Below, in pieces: positions 1-5,736 of a DNA stretch of 6,651 nt (positions within the stretch are counted from its first letter, which is position 1; every line of letters begins with the position of its first letter). The DNA comes from Alphaproteobacteria bacterium (lineage in GTDB: Bacteria; Pseudomonadota; Alphaproteobacteria; Sphingomonadales; Sphingomonadaceae). Under the pieces are notes generated by a model. That model did no database searches. It saw nothing but the letters and a program-made list of their open reading frames with translations, and was not told the origin of the DNA. The DNA lies in assembly GCA_005882415.1 (NCBI GenBank), contig VBAE01000047.1, forward strand, positions 3,816 through 10,466, given 5' to 3'. A program made the position numbers and the translations under genes.

Positions 1-199
1 GCGAGGCGTTGTGCGCCGGGGTCGCGTTCTTCAGAATCTGGTAGCGCATGCCGTTGGGCAGGGTGCCGGTGCGCAGCGCCGGGTCGGTCCTGAGGTCCGT
101 CTTTACGGCGGCGGCGGCCGGAGCGGCCGGCTTCGCCTCGGCGCCGGCAGCGAGCACGACGGCGAGCCCGCACGCGGCGAGCAGCTTGAACTTGGTCAT
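1..199 (-). CDS. M16 family zinc metallopeptidase, N-terminal part (runs off the window)
   Basis: Sixty-six codons from an ATG at 197-199 are visible; the rest lies beyond the left edge. The first ~22 residues (MTKFKLLAACGLAVVLAAG, then AEA) form a Sec-type signal peptide, followed by an Ala/Pro-rich stretch. The segment TGTLPNGMRYQILKNATP at about residues 46-63 matches the opening beta-strand of the M16 (insulinase/PqqL-like) peptidase domain, whose usual form is G-TLPNGLRYYI-KN--P. M16 enzymes are zinc proteases with an inverted HxxEH motif; that motif would lie outside the window, so catalytic competence cannot be judged. The signal peptide predicts a periplasmic or envelope-anchored enzyme. 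The start is supported by a GGGAG ribosome-binding site at 210-214, ten bases upstream. The gene follows the glnA remnant on the same strand but is separated from it by a strong terminator, so it is probably transcribed on its own. Confidence 0.8.
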   Translation of the reverse strand, partial: MTKFKLLAACGLAVVLAAGAEAKPAAPAAAAVKTDLRTDPALRTGTLPNGMRYQILKNATPAHNAS

Positions 200-267
200 G
201 GTATCGGTTCTCCCACGCCGGCGTGCCGCCAGCCCCGTGCGCGTGCTTCTACGCTAAGCCGCTCAAA

Positions 268-295
268 AAACTACAGCTTTTCGACGAACCGACAA
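268..295 (-). promoter_or_regulatory. Possible promoter of the M16 peptidase gene
   Basis: Reading the minus strand, TTGTCG (290-295) and TAGTTT (268-273) are separated by 16 bases and lie in the only AT-richer part of the 156-base gap between glnA and the peptidase gene. The fit to sigma-70 boxes is modest, and the -35 overlaps the T-rich tail of the glnA terminator. The peptidase gene should need its own promoter because of that terminator; the exact boxes are a guess. Confidence 0.25.
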
Positions 296-302
296 ACGGA
301 AA

Positions 303-331
303 GGAGCCCCGCCGCAATGCGGCGAGGCTCC
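303..331 (-). terminator. Rho-independent terminator of glnA
   Basis: GGAGCC (303-308) pairs with GGCTCC (326-331), and the stem continues inward through CGCCGC/GCGGCG to a 3-base loop at 316-318. This gives 13 pairs, one of them a G-U wobble when read as minus-strand RNA. On the minus strand it is followed by TTTCCGTTTGT, a broken U-tract. It begins 24 bases after the glnA stop codon. Its survival fits a once-functional glnA. Confidence 0.75.
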
Positions 332-355
332 CGGGTACAGTAGCTGACGAGGCGA

Positions 356-1667
356 TCAGCTGCTGTAGTACATGTCGTATTCGACCGGGCTCGGCGTGGT
401 CTCCCAGCGGAGCTGCTCTTCCCATTTGAGCTCGATATAAGCGTCGATCTGGTCCTCGCTGAACACGTCGCCCTTGGTCAGGAAGGCGCGGTCGTTCTGG
501 AGCGAGATCAGCGCCTCGCGGAGGGAGCCGCACACGGTCGGAACGTTGACCAGCTCCTGCGGTGGAAGGTCGTAGAGGTTCTTGTCCATCGGATCGCCCG
601 GGTGGATGCGGTTCTGGATGCCGTCCAGGCCCGCCATCAGGATCGCCGAATAGGCAAGGTAGGGGTTGGCGAGCGCGTCGGGGAAGCGGAACTCGACCCG
701 CTTCGCCTTCTCGCCGGTGCCGTACGGAATGCGGCAGGAGGCGGAGCGGTTGCGGCTCGAATAAGCGAGCAGAACCGGCGCCTCGAAGCCGGGGACGAGG
801 CGCTTGTAACAGCGCCGTCTCGCTGAGGCCCGCATAGCCGTTGCCCGCGAAGAGCGGCTTGACGCCGTTCCAGATCGAGATGTGGGTGTGCATGCCGGAG
901 CCGTTATCCTTGGCGATCGGCTTGGGCATGAAGGTCGCGGTCTTGCCATAGGCGTGGGCGACCATGTGGACGACGTATTTGTAGATCTGCATGCGGTCGG
1001 CGGTCTCGACCAGCTTGCCGTAGGTGAGGCCCAATTCGTGCTGGGCGGCGGCGACCTCGTGATGGTGTTTGTCCATGGGGAGGCCCATCTCGATCATCGT
1101 CGAGACCATCTCCGCGCGGATGTCCATCGCGCTGTCGACCGGGGCGACCGGGAAATATCCGCCCTTGGCGCGCGGCCGGTGGCCGAGATTGCCGCCTTCA
1201 TATTCGCGGCCGGTGTTGGTCGGCAGCTCGATATCGTCGATGCGGAAGTAGGAGCTGTTGTAGCCGTCCTCGAAGCGGACGTCGTCGAACATGAAGAATT
1301 CGGCTTCCGGCCCGACATAGACGGTGTCGCCGATCCCGGTGGACTGGAGATAGGCCTCGGCGCGCTTGGCGGTCGAGCGCGGGTCGCGGGCGTAGAGCTC
1401 GCCCGAGCCCGGATCGACGATGTCGCAGAAGATGACCAGCATCGGGGTTGCCGAGAAGGGATCGACATAGACCGCGTCGAGGTCCGGCCGAAGGATCATG
1501 TCGCTCTCGTTGATCGCCTTCCACCCCGAGATGGACGAGCCGTCGAACATGAAGCCGTCGGTCAGCTGGTCCTCGTCGACGAGGCCGGAGACCATCGAGA
1601 GGTGCTGCCACTTGCCGCGCGGATCGGTGAAGCGGAGGTCCACCCACTCGATCTCTTCGGCCTCTTT
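356..1667 (-). pseudogene. glnA: Glutamine synthetase type I (GlnA), no start codon and internal deletion with frameshift
   Basis: GlnA is the cytosolic dodecameric enzyme that joins ammonia to glutamate using ATP. Homology begins at KEAEEIEWVD (codon at 1665-1667) and runs in one frame for 286 residues through FMFDGSS, the VGPEAEFF and HHHEVAAAQHE metal-binding segments and DNGSGMHTHIS, to GLSETAL (810-812). It resumes in another frame at YKRLVPGFEAP (806-808) and runs 150 residues to MYYSS and TGA, including NRSASCRIP, RFPD and the adenylylation-site Tyr in MDKNLYDLPP. About 23 residues normally lie between those two pieces (the segment ending IKHAKALNAFTNPTTNS in relatives). The loss is therefore about 68 bp, not a multiple of three. 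The two pieces plus the missing parts add up to the usual ~470 aa. At the 5' end, roughly the first dozen residues of the family are absent, and no in-frame ATG, GTG or TTG occurs between the upstream gene's stop and the first GlnA residues. No full-length enzyme can be made from this copy as read. An assembly artefact remains possible. Confidence 0.88.
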
Positions 1668-1688
1668 GCTTGTGATGGTCGATGAGTC

Positions 1689-1704
1689 GCGCTCCCCCGA
1701 GCGC
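1689..1704. repeat. Perfect 6-bp inverted repeat between the wHTH-TPR gene and the glnA remnant
   Basis: GCGCTC (1689-1694) and GAGCGC (1699-1704) flank a 4-base loop, 64 bases after the wHTH-TPR stop codon and about 20 bases before recognisable glnA coding sequence. There is no T-tract, so it is a poor intrinsic terminator. On the minus strand the loop and 3' arm contain GGGGGAG, which resembles a ribosome-binding site, but no start codon follows it. It may be a leftover of the original glnA leader. Confidence 0.45.
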
Positions 1705-1767
1705 CCTGTATCCCCTTCCCAGCCCGAGCCCCACCCGTCCAGCGCCGCGCGGCAGAGGGTGAAGATT

Positions 1768-3611
1768 TCACGTGGAAGACTGCGTCCAGTCGACTCGCTC
1801 GACGCCGAGGCTGCGATATCTGGCGGCCTCGGCGGCGATGGAGGCGCGGTAGCGGGCGACTGCCGCGGCAAAGGCTGGATCGGAGCGAACCGGGGCAAAC
1901 ACCGGGTCGCGGTGGGGCTCCATGACGATGCCCTGGCGCTTCCAGCCCGCCGCGACGGCTCGGTCGATCCACCCCGCCGCCTCCGCGGCCCGACCGTCCA
2001 GCGCAGCCAGCTCGCCCGCGAGCACTGAGGGGTTGTGCGAGACGTCGCCCTCGCTTGCTATCTTGACCGAGTCGGAAGCGAAGCGATTGCGCAGGTCGCC
2101 GGCCTCTTGCCCCCGGCCGGCCCCGCGCAACGCCAGGATCAAGGGCGGCGCAAGCTGGTCCGCAGTGCCGCGGTTCGAATTCCAGAAATCCGCTACGCCG
2201 GCATAGCGCCCATCGTAGAGGCCGAGCAGCCTTGGCCCCTCGCCGATGGTGAGGAGCAGCCGCGCGCGCGCGCCGGGGGCGAGGCCGACCCACCATTCGT
2301 CGGGGGCCTCGCGGGCGCCACGCAGGGCCGCGCGGGGATCGTCGAACGTGGTGAGCACCTCCGCGAGTCCAGTGCCGCCAGCCGCTGTGCCGTGGTGCGG
2401 TCCCCGAGCCGCGACGCCACCATCGCGAGCCTCGCGCGCGGCCAATAGGGATTGGGGTCGCGCGCGGCCAAGGCCTGGACGCACAGACGGGCCGTTTCGG
2501 CGAACCGTCCTGCGCTCCAGGCGAAGTCGAACCGCATCCGCCGAGCCTCCGCGGGGCTGTCGGACGATTGCTCGAACCGATCGATCAGCTTCAGTGCCTC
2601 CCCGCGCCGCCCGAGCCGCTGAAGCAGGTCGACAGCGGTGCCCGTCGCCGTGACGAAGGTCGGATCGGACTCTACCGCCCGAAGTGACGCCTTCAGCGCT
2701 CGCCTCAGCTCCAGCCGGTCCTGCAACAGGCTGGCGAGCTGTTCCTGAATCTCGGAATCGTCCGGATCGAGCGCCGCCGCCCGCTCGTACCAGGGCAGCG
2801 GATCATATTCCCAAAGCAGGAAGCCCATCGCCTGGTTCGCCTCCGCCAGATCGGGATCGATCGCCAGCGCACGCCTGGCGTAGCCGATCCCCTCGGAACG
2901 CAGGCGGGCACGGGCCTGCTTGTCCTTCACCGTCGCGAACCAGCCGGGGACGTAGACGGTCATACCCAGCCGCGCCCAGCTCGGCGCGTGGCCGGGATCG
3001 AGGGCGACGGCACGGCGAAGCAGCTTCTCCGCCTCGGCGTAAGCGGGCAGGGTGCGTTGCCGGAACAGGCGCACCGCCGCTGAATGAAGCCGGTCCGCCT
3101 CATGGCTTTGGGGGGTGGACGGAATCGCCTCAGGTTGTGCGCCCGGGCCCGCCAGGCGCCGCCACAGGGCCCACCCGCCGACTGCCGCCGCGCCCGCGCC
3201 ACAGGCCGCCAGAACCTGACGCCTCACCGGCTGCGGATGGGGCGCCGCATCCACCGCAGCCGCCTGCCCCTCGTGGACCAATCGGTAGCCGACCCGCGGC
3301 ACGGTCTCGACCGAGACCCCCTGGATTTCCGCCAGCGCCTTGCGCAGCTTGGTCACCGCCTGGGTGATCGCGTCGTCGGTGACGGCGAGGCCGTCCCAGC
3401 AGCGCTCGATCAGGTCGTCGCGCGACAAGGTGGCGCCGTTCGCCTCTGCAAGTGCGACGAGAATCTGCATCACGCGTGGCTCGAGCGTCTCCACAGCGCC
3501 TTTCCGGAAGATCTCGCGCCGCGACGGGCGGATCGTCGCGGCGCCGAGGGTGAAGTCGGCCGCGTGCGCGAGGTCGACGCGCCGCTTCGTCCCTTGCAGG
3601 GCCTGGTCCAA
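1768..3611 (-). pseudogene. Winged-helix (OmpR/CadC-type) transcriptional regulator with membrane segment and TPR domain, frameshifted
   Basis: The N-terminus (about residues 18-112) is an OmpR/PhoB-type winged helix, with LEPRVMQILVALAEANG, the recognition-helix region AITQAVTKLRKAL and the closing wing VETVPRVGYRL. A hydrophobic stretch at about 132-152 looks like a single membrane segment. From about 188 onward come TPR-like helical repeats (AEKLLRRAVALDPGHAPSWA; ARRALAIDPDLAEANQAMG; WYERAAALDPDDSEIQEQLA). This is the CadC-like layout: cytoplasmic DNA-binding domain, one membrane span, sensory TPR domain outside. The frame breaks after ...RLAALDS near 2361-2366 and continues in another frame as EVLTTFDDPRAALRG... 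to ...VDWTQSST. Adding one G to the GG run at 2361-2362 restores an uninterrupted 614-aa protein, so this is either a one-base slippage mutation or a sequencing error. The start is a TTG at 3609-3611 (MDQALQG), preceded by GGGGGGAG. No ligand or target can be inferred. It lies 66 bases downstream of the beta-helix gene. Confidence 0.8.
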
Positions 3612-3615
3612 GCTC

Positions 3616-3648
3616 GGCCTCTCCCCCCGGAGATCGGGGAAAGAGGCC
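3616..3648 (-). promoter_or_regulatory. Leader hairpin that buries the ribosome-binding site of the wHTH-TPR gene
   Basis: On the minus strand, GGCCTCTTTCCCC (3636-3648) can pair with GGGGGGAGAGGCC (3616-3628) around a 7-base loop. The stem has 13 pairs, two of them G-U. The 3' arm contains GGGGGGAG, the only plausible Shine-Dalgarno sequence for the TTG start at 3609-3611. The hairpin lies 29 bases after the beta-helix stop codon and has no T-tract. It could attenuate or gate translation of the regulator, or act as a weak processing or termination structure for the upstream gene. The two G-U pairs would be C-A mismatches in plus-strand RNA, which favours a role in minus-strand RNA. Confidence 0.5.
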
Positions 3649-3677
3649 TAACACTCGTTGCGTCGCCGAATCAAACC

Positions 3678-4925
3678 TCAGCCGGTGATGAAGTCCGCCG
3701 GGTTGAGCGCGGTGAGGCCGACGCCCTGCAGCGTCACGTGCGTGTCGCCGGCAAGGGTCAGGATCACGTCGCCACCGGTTTGGCTCGCATGGCTCATCAC
3801 GTCGGCAAAGGATCTGAGGTGGAAGGCGCTCAGGTCGAGCACGTCCTGGCTTGCGCCGCTCGCCGCGAAGTCGCCGATGACGAGGTCGCCGCCATGCCGC
3901 TCGATCGTGATCCGATCGTTGCCGTCGCCGAGCGTCAGCAGGCCGTTCAGATGCCCACCCGAGCCCGCAACGAAGCGGTCGTTGCCGTCCCCCATGTCGA
4001 CGTCGCCGTTCAGAGTTCCGCGATTGACCACCTGCTCGTCCGGGATCGAGCCGAGGATGGCATAGCCGCCGCCCGACGCGTCGACCGTCCCGCGGTTGGT
4101 GAACAGGCTGCCGGTCAGGCTCAAGCCGTCATCGAAGCTGAAGCGCACGCCGATGCCGTCCGCCCCGCTCGCCTCGATCCGCCCGTAATTGGTGAAGTCG
4201 TTGCCTTCGTTGGTGATCAGCACCCCGCGCGCTTCCTCCCCCGCGGCGGCGATGACGCCGTAATTGGCGCTGTGGTTGTTCATCCCTTCCAGCGCGATCC
4301 CGAAATCGTGCACGCCCTCGGCCCGGATCGTGCCGCGATTGACGATGTCGTTGCCATCGGTGAAAACCCAGATGCCATGGGCCAGGCCGAGATCGTGGGT
4401 GCGGATCAGGCCGAAATTCTCGATCGAGTTGGCATGATCCTCGCCCGTGAGGCTGTCGAGCACGATGCCGATCGCCTCGGCGTCGATGGTCCCATAATTG
4501 CGGACTTCGCCGTGCGAGCCGACCAGGCTCACGCCCGACCCGTCGATGCCCCGGCTGGTGATGGTGCCGTGGTTGGTGATGCGTTCATTTTCCCCGAAAA
4601 GCTCGATGCCGGTCGGATATTCCGGCGCGTCGTCGGTGCCGGTCGCGTTGCCGCTGCTGGCGATCGTTCCGAAATTCGTCACGGAGACTCCGTCGAGGGC
4701 CCCAAACCAGCCGCCCGCTCCGATCCCGTCGGATCCGTCGCCGCTGGTGACGATCGAGCCGTGATTGACCACGCTCGCGCCGGCGGCGGTCACGCGAATG
4801 CCGTCGGCGAGCCCGCCGGCGGCACTCAGATTGCCGAAGTTCACCAGCGCGCCATTGCCGTCGCTAAAGGTGAAAGCGTCCGCGCCGGGCGCGGTGGTGG
4901 CGATCGATTTCCTGTTTACGACCAT
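3678..4925 (-). CDS. Secreted beta-helix protein with RTX-like C-terminus (probable type I secretion substrate)
   Basis: The 415-aa protein is acidic and rich in Gly, Asp and Asn. Eleven N-x-G turns at residues 29, 54, 84, 118, 143, 170, 196, 221, 246, 277 and 301 recur about every 25-30 residues in units like VxNxGTIxxxGxxxxGI, the pattern of a right-handed parallel beta-helix. Two RTX-like motifs (GDGNDRFV near 312, GDGNDRIT near 333) follow. The end (about 346-415: LVIGDF, DVLDLSAF, GDVILTLAGDTHVTLQGVGL, DFITG) resembles the C-terminal secretion region of serralysin-type and other calcium-binding type I substrates. There is no Sec signal peptide and no autotransporter barrel, which fits type I export. 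The start is firm: AGGAGG at 4934-4939 lies eight bases before the ATG. The gene is intact although its neighbour is frameshifted. No type I secretion transporter is in the window. Surface adhesin or extracellular matrix protein are possible roles; an enzymatic activity is not evident. Confidence 0.72.
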   Translation of the reverse strand: MVVNRKSIATTAPGADAFTFSDGNGALVNFGNLSAAGGLADGIRVTAAGASVVNHGSIVTSGDGSDGIGAGGWFGALDGVSVTNFGTIASSGNATGTDDAPEYPTGIELFGENERITNHGTITSRGIDGSGVSLVGSHGEVRNYGTIDAEAIGIVLDSLTGEDHANSIENFGLIRTHDLGLAHGIWVFTDGNDIVNRGTIRAEGVHDFGIALEGMNNHSANYGVIAAAGEEARGVLITNEGNDFTNYGRIEASGADGIGVRFSFDDGLSLTGSLFTNRGTVDASGGGYAILGSIPDEQVVNRGTLNGDVDMGDGNDRFVAGSGGHLNGLLTLGDGNDRITIERHGGDLVIGDFAASGASQDVLDLSAFHLRSFADVMSHASQTGGDVILTLAGDTHVTLQGVGLTALNPADFITG

Positions 4926-4981
4926 GGTCGGATCCTCCTGTGCTGACGCGCACGAGGCTGCCGGGAAGGCGCGCGCGAGTC

Positions 4982-4998
4982 CTGACGGGAAGCTGACG
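4982..4998. repeat. Tandem CTGACGG repeats one helical turn apart, upstream of the beta-helix gene
   Basis: CTGACGGGA begins at 4982 and CTGACGGAT at 4993, an 11-bp spacing; a third CTGACG starts at 4943. They lie about 17-73 bases upstream of the beta-helix start codon. OmpR-family winged helices typically bind direct repeats 10-11 bp apart, so this could be an operator for the wHTH-TPR regulator encoded two positions downstream. The motif is short and could be chance. Confidence 0.3.
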
Positions 4999-5003
4999 GA
5001 TCG

Positions 5004-5015
5004 GCGAATTTTCGC
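5004..5015. repeat. Short inverted repeat GCGAA-TT-TTCGC after the XRE gene
   Basis: GCGAA (5004-5008) and TTCGC (5011-5015) form a near-palindrome in an AT-rich patch, 12-23 bases beyond the XRE-type gene's stop codon and about 80 bases upstream of the beta-helix gene. It could be an operator for the small XRE-type protein or part of a weak terminator. It is too short for confidence. Confidence 0.25.
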
Positions 5016-5026
5016 TCAAATTGGCT

Positions 5027-5236
5027 TCAGAATGGCCGCCGGCGGGCAGCGATGAGCATTCGGAGCAGCATCGCGACCGGGCGGGGCACGCCGACCTTGC
5101 CCTCGAGCCAGAGGCTGACCGCCGAGCGGCTCACTCCGATCGCCGCGGCGAGGTCGCCCTGGGTGCGGTAGCCCAATGTGCGCATTGCCGAGCGCAGCTC
5201 TTCGGGCGACATGGAGGCGAGAAGGGGGTCGTCCAC
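5027..5236 (-). CDS. Small XRE/Cro-type helix-turn-helix protein
   Basis: The 69-aa protein is almost entirely one DNA-binding domain. MSPEELRSAMRTLGY (from residue 9) is followed by the helix-turn-helix TQGDLAAAIGVSRSAVSLWL at about 26-45 and by KVGVPRPVAMLLRML, the usual closing helix of short single-domain XRE regulators. It probably binds DNA as a dimer; its targets are unknown. The GTG at 5234-5236 is chosen because AGGAG (5244-5248) lies seven bases upstream. The internal ATG at residue 9 has no comparable site, but it would still leave the domain complete. It begins 45 bases after the glnB stop, so it may be read from the glnB promoter, and it precedes the beta-helix gene by 101 bases. 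It may control that gene or the inserted cluster. No toxin partner is adjacent, so an antitoxin role is unsupported. Confidence 0.7.
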   Translation of the reverse strand: MDDPLLASMSPEELRSAMRTLGYRTQGDLAAAIGVSRSAVSLWLEGKVGVPRPVAMLLRMLIAARRRPF

Positions 5237-5281
5237 GCGTGCTCTCCTAGCGGTTGCCGCGGGCGGACGGAACCGTGGGCG

Positions 5282-5620
5282 TCAGATCGCGTCCGAGCCG
5301 CGCTCGCCGGTGCGGATGCGCAGCGCCTCGTCGATCGTGGAGACGAAGATCTTGCCGTCGCCGATCCGCCCGGTCCTGGCCGCCGCCGCGATCGCTTCGA
5401 CCACGCGCTCGGCAAGGCCGTCGTCGACCACGACCTCGAGCTTCACCTTGGGGAGGAAATCCACCACATACTCAGCGCCGCGATAGAGTTCGGTATGGCC
5501 TTTTTGTCTTCCGAAGCCCTTGGCTTCTATGACGGTTATGCCGGAGACGCCGACGTCGTGAAGCGCTTCCTTGACCTCGTCGAGCTTGAACGGCTTGATG
5601 ATCGCCTCGATCTTCTTCAC
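5282..5620 (-). CDS. glnB: Nitrogen regulatory protein P-II
   Basis: PII is the cytosolic trimer that senses 2-oxoglutarate and ATP/ADP and controls GlnA adenylylation and the NtrB/NtrC system. The product is 112 aa, the normal length. It starts (V/M)KKIEAIIKPFKLDEVKEAL, carries Tyr51 in the T-loop (HTELYRGAEYVVDFLPK), the conserved uridylylation site, and the TGRIGDGKIFV signature at residues 83-93. The GTG at 5618-5620 is chosen over an in-frame ATG at 5720-5722 because KKIEAIIKPF is the conserved PII start and AAGGAG lies about ten bases upstream. PII genes of this type normally sit directly upstream of glnA. Here the next gene is an XRE-type protein, and glnA appears only 3.6 kb downstream. 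The alternative label is the paralogue glnK, but there is no amtB neighbour. Confidence 0.95.
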   Translation of the reverse strand: MKKIEAIIKPFKLDEVKEALHDVGVSGITVIEAKGFGRQKGHTELYRGAEYVVDFLPKVKLEVVVDDGLAERVVEAIAAAARTGRIGDGKIFVSTIDEALRIRTGERGSDAI

Positions 5621-5647
5621 GTGCGTGGGGCTCCTTCGTGCCGCTGC

Positions 5648-5677
5648 TCGATAGAGCGCCCGAGCCCGCTCATGCAA
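5648..5677 (-). promoter_or_regulatory. Candidate sigma-70-type promoter of glnB
   Basis: On the minus strand, TTGCAT (5672-5677) and TATCGA (5648-5653) are 18 bases apart, and the -10 box ends 27 bases before the glnB GTG. This places a start of transcription just upstream of the ribosome-binding site. Both boxes match the consensus only partly. Confidence 0.35.
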
Positions 5678-5682
5678 GCGGG
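5665..5682. promoter_or_regulatory. Inverted repeat over the candidate glnB -35 box (possible operator)
   Basis: CCCGCT (5665-5670) and AGCGGG (5677-5682) flank CATGCA, a perfect 6-bp inverted repeat covering the proposed -35 of glnB. An outer pair, CTCGAT (5647-5652) and ATCGAG (5685-5690), encloses it and overlaps the -10. The site lies in the 116-base gap between glnB and the divergent plus-strand gene, so a bound regulator could affect both. It does not match the NtrC-type TGCAC-N5-GTGCA arrangement. Confidence 0.35.
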
Positions 5683-5736
5683 GGATCGAGCCAAGGCGGC
5701 TTGGCAGCGCGTTGCCCGCCATCCTAAGGTGGGCCG

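Noticed and set aside
806..812. Programmed ribosomal frameshifting in glnA
   Set aside because: No slippery heptamer is present and about 23 conserved residues are missing, so a frame change alone could not restore the protein.
882..1685. A 267-codon open frame on the plus strand opposite glnA
   Set aside because: It mirrors conserved GlnA codons and has no independent family features or convincing start.
249..1898. A 549-codon minus-strand frame that could be called an N-terminally extended GlnA
   Set aside because: The ATG at 1896-1898 lies inside the wHTH-TPR gene, the first ~75 residues are unrelated to GlnA, and the last ~185 are out of frame. It is an artefact of the broken gene.
3084..4946. 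A 620-codon open frame on the plus strand opposite the beta-helix and regulator genes
   Set aside because: Its product has no recognisable domain and it lies wholly antisense to better-supported genes. Long antisense frames are common in GC-rich DNA with strong third-position GC bias.
5027..5236. XRE-type protein as the antitoxin of a toxin-antitoxin pair
   Set aside because: No small toxin gene lies on either side; the neighbours are glnB and the 415-aa beta-helix gene.
1668..5281. Insertion-sequence or transposon ends flanking the three-gene block
   Set aside because: No terminal inverted repeats, target-site duplication or transposase fragment could be found by eye at either edge.
5701..5721. 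Sigma-54-like promoters in the glnB upstream region
   Set aside because: On the plus strand TTGGCAGCGCGTTGCC has the GG and GC elements nine bases apart, not ten. On the minus strand TGGCGGGCAACGCGCTGCC has the spacing but few of the other conserved bases.
5618..5722. Longer glnB starting at the ATG at 5720-5722
   Set aside because: PII proteins are 112 aa and begin MKKIEAIIKPF. The extension is not conserved-looking and the GTG at 5620 has its own ribosome-binding site.
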